NCBI RefSeq assembly: GCF_050948215.1
Contig: NC_135151.1
Coordinates: 8,286,220-8,350,219, forward strand
DNA from: Halictus rubicundus
Taxonomy: Eukaryota; Arthropoda; Insecta; Hymenoptera; Halictidae
Direction: 5' to 3'
Length of the DNA stretch: 64,000 nt
The notes under the pieces were generated by a model. That model had not been told where the DNA came from, searched no databases, and saw only the letters and a program-made list of their open reading frames with translations. Made by a program: the position numbers and the translations under genes. Below, in pieces: positions 62,662-64,000 of the stretch (positions are counted from its first letter, which is position 1; every line of letters begins with the position of its first letter).

Positions 62662-64000
62662 GTTTGTACATTTAATATGTATATGTTGTGTTATTAAATC
62701 CGTTATTTAAATTTATTTGAGGGTAATCCAAAACAGGAGTATTTAAAAACTTCATATTAATTTTGCTTTTTAAATGAAATATAATATATTATATATATAA
62801 TTTACAAAAAAAATGTATATTTTTCATATTTTTCACAGTGTACGCGTTGAATATGCATACATATATATGTTCGTGTTATTAATGTCCGGCTTTTTTCTCT
62901 AAAATAATAAATCTAAAGAAAATATGGCAGAGGAAAAAGTTGCACTGTTTGACATGATCAACACAATAGTACTTACTGATGTTTTATATTTACAGTATCT
63001 TCCGAGAAACTGAAATTATTTTCAATTTTTCAATGGAATACTATATATTTTTTTTACCTGCGAAAGTGATTGTCAATACGAATTCAAATATGTAGTACGT
63101 AATTACGATCAAAGTTATCGAAAGTAAGAAATTTTTATATGATTTGAAGACTTCAATAGCGGAGATTGCGCATTAATGTCTAGAAAATATTAACAGACAC
63201 CACCAAAAGAGCAATTAAAAGAGATCAGAAATGCATACTTAATAATGACACCCATTTTGAACATGCGTGTTAATAAATATAATACAGTATTATTATATTC
63301 AAACTATTTCTCGCATTTCTGTCTTTGCATAACTTTAAAGATTAATGTGTACTACATATTTGAATTCTTTTTGATAGCCGCTTTCATATAGTAAAAAAAA
63401 AGTAAACAGTAGTGCACGGTTAAAATTGCATCAATTCGGGAGGCAGCACAAAAATTCTCACGAGCGGGACACCTTGTTTTGTCAAGGACTGCCTCGCGCA
63501 CACAGCTCGACAAAGTAAGAGAATCGATACAATGCAATGACCGAAAGCGAGATAGACATGATATCGTACTAGTACATCGAGTAACGACGCATAGTTGGAC
63601 GAAACGACTTGACGGTGATAAAAAATTTTTATCGAATATTTCTATGACAGAGTTTCTCTGCCGTCGAGTAGGAGAGAGAATAAGAAAAAGGAGTACAAAT
63701 GAGACACAGACATACGAGATGCCAAACAGCGATAGTTTACTTCAACTTCTATTTTTTAGTAGCATAATGTAGCACTCAATTTTTTTCATTTCTAAGAGAC
63801 AAGGGTTCGTTCATTTATATGATATCAATTTTCATCGCAAATGGTTGCAACTCTTTAAAAGTTTCTGAAAAGTTGATATTTTTATTAAGCCATAACTCCT
63901 TTGACTTAAACACTATTATTAAAGAAGTTATTAACATTTTGTCTCAATTTACGTATAATGTAACCAATTTAAACTACATCTTTCAAAGTGAAATTTCTTA
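62662..64000 (+). other. ATAD2 intron, no further exon recognised
   Basis: The donor AG|GTTTGT follows 62,661. The expected next exon (the end of the bromodomain, beginning D-P-x-D-R-L-I-R-H-type residues) is not found up to 64,000. A 97-codon frame at 63,479-63,772 has no matching residues and no domain; its role is unknown. Confidence 0.6.

Noticed and set aside
63479..63772. Next ATAD2 coding exon completing the bromodomain
   Set aside because: Residues do not match the family pattern after NPDR, and no acceptor in the right phase precedes a matching frame.

Overview
The window reads as nuclear DNA of an insect, most likely a hymenopteran and possibly an ant. The organism call is an inference from gene structure, from protein similarity to known insect and vertebrate families, and from the mixture of AT-rich DNA, GC-rich islands and many short inverted-repeat transposons. 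There is no operon structure and no CRISPR array.

The left two thirds (about 1-41,000) are gene-poor. The only confident host gene there is a single-exon BTG/Tob-family antiproliferative gene on the minus strand (15,804-16,352). It has a CpG-rich upstream region, and the roughly 6 kb downstream of it, which is rich in simple repeats, could be a long 3' UTR. The rest of this part is a mosaic of repeats: non-autonomous hAT elements with 8-bp target duplications, TTAA-flanked piggyBac-like elements, foldback MITEs, dispersed repeat pairs, microsatellites and a decayed LINE (38,293-40,300) that has lost its reverse transcriptase part. The clearest element is a 510-bp Transib-like palindrome (27,266-27,775) with CACAGTG ends and a 5-bp CGCCC target duplication. 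Its empty site can be reconstructed from a second copy of the repeat it landed in.

The right third (about 41,300-62,700) is gene-dense and every gene is conserved. In order: IFT52 (minus, 6 coding exons), transaldolase (plus, 6 exons), ZNF330/NOA36 (plus, 6 exons), signal peptidase complex subunit 3 (minus, 5 exons) and an ATAD2-type AAA ATPase with a bromodomain (plus, 12 coding exons seen, running past the right edge). IFT52 and transaldolase are divergent. ZNF330 and SPCS3 converge with 419 bp between their stop codons. The genes act in unrelated processes (cilium assembly, pentose phosphate pathway, nucleolus, ER protein processing, chromatin), so their grouping is ordinary synteny and not a pathway cluster. 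I assembled each exon chain by hand from reading frame, splice sites and similarity to the family. All five multi-exon chains keep frame across every junction.

Two structural points stand out besides the Transib insertion. The second SPCS3 intron begins with ATATCCTT, a minor-spliceosome (U12-type) donor, and seems to end in AG. The seventh ATAD2 intron has taken up a repeat element of about 620 bp. I found no wholly new biological system. The notable content is transposon insertion history and unusual gene structure.
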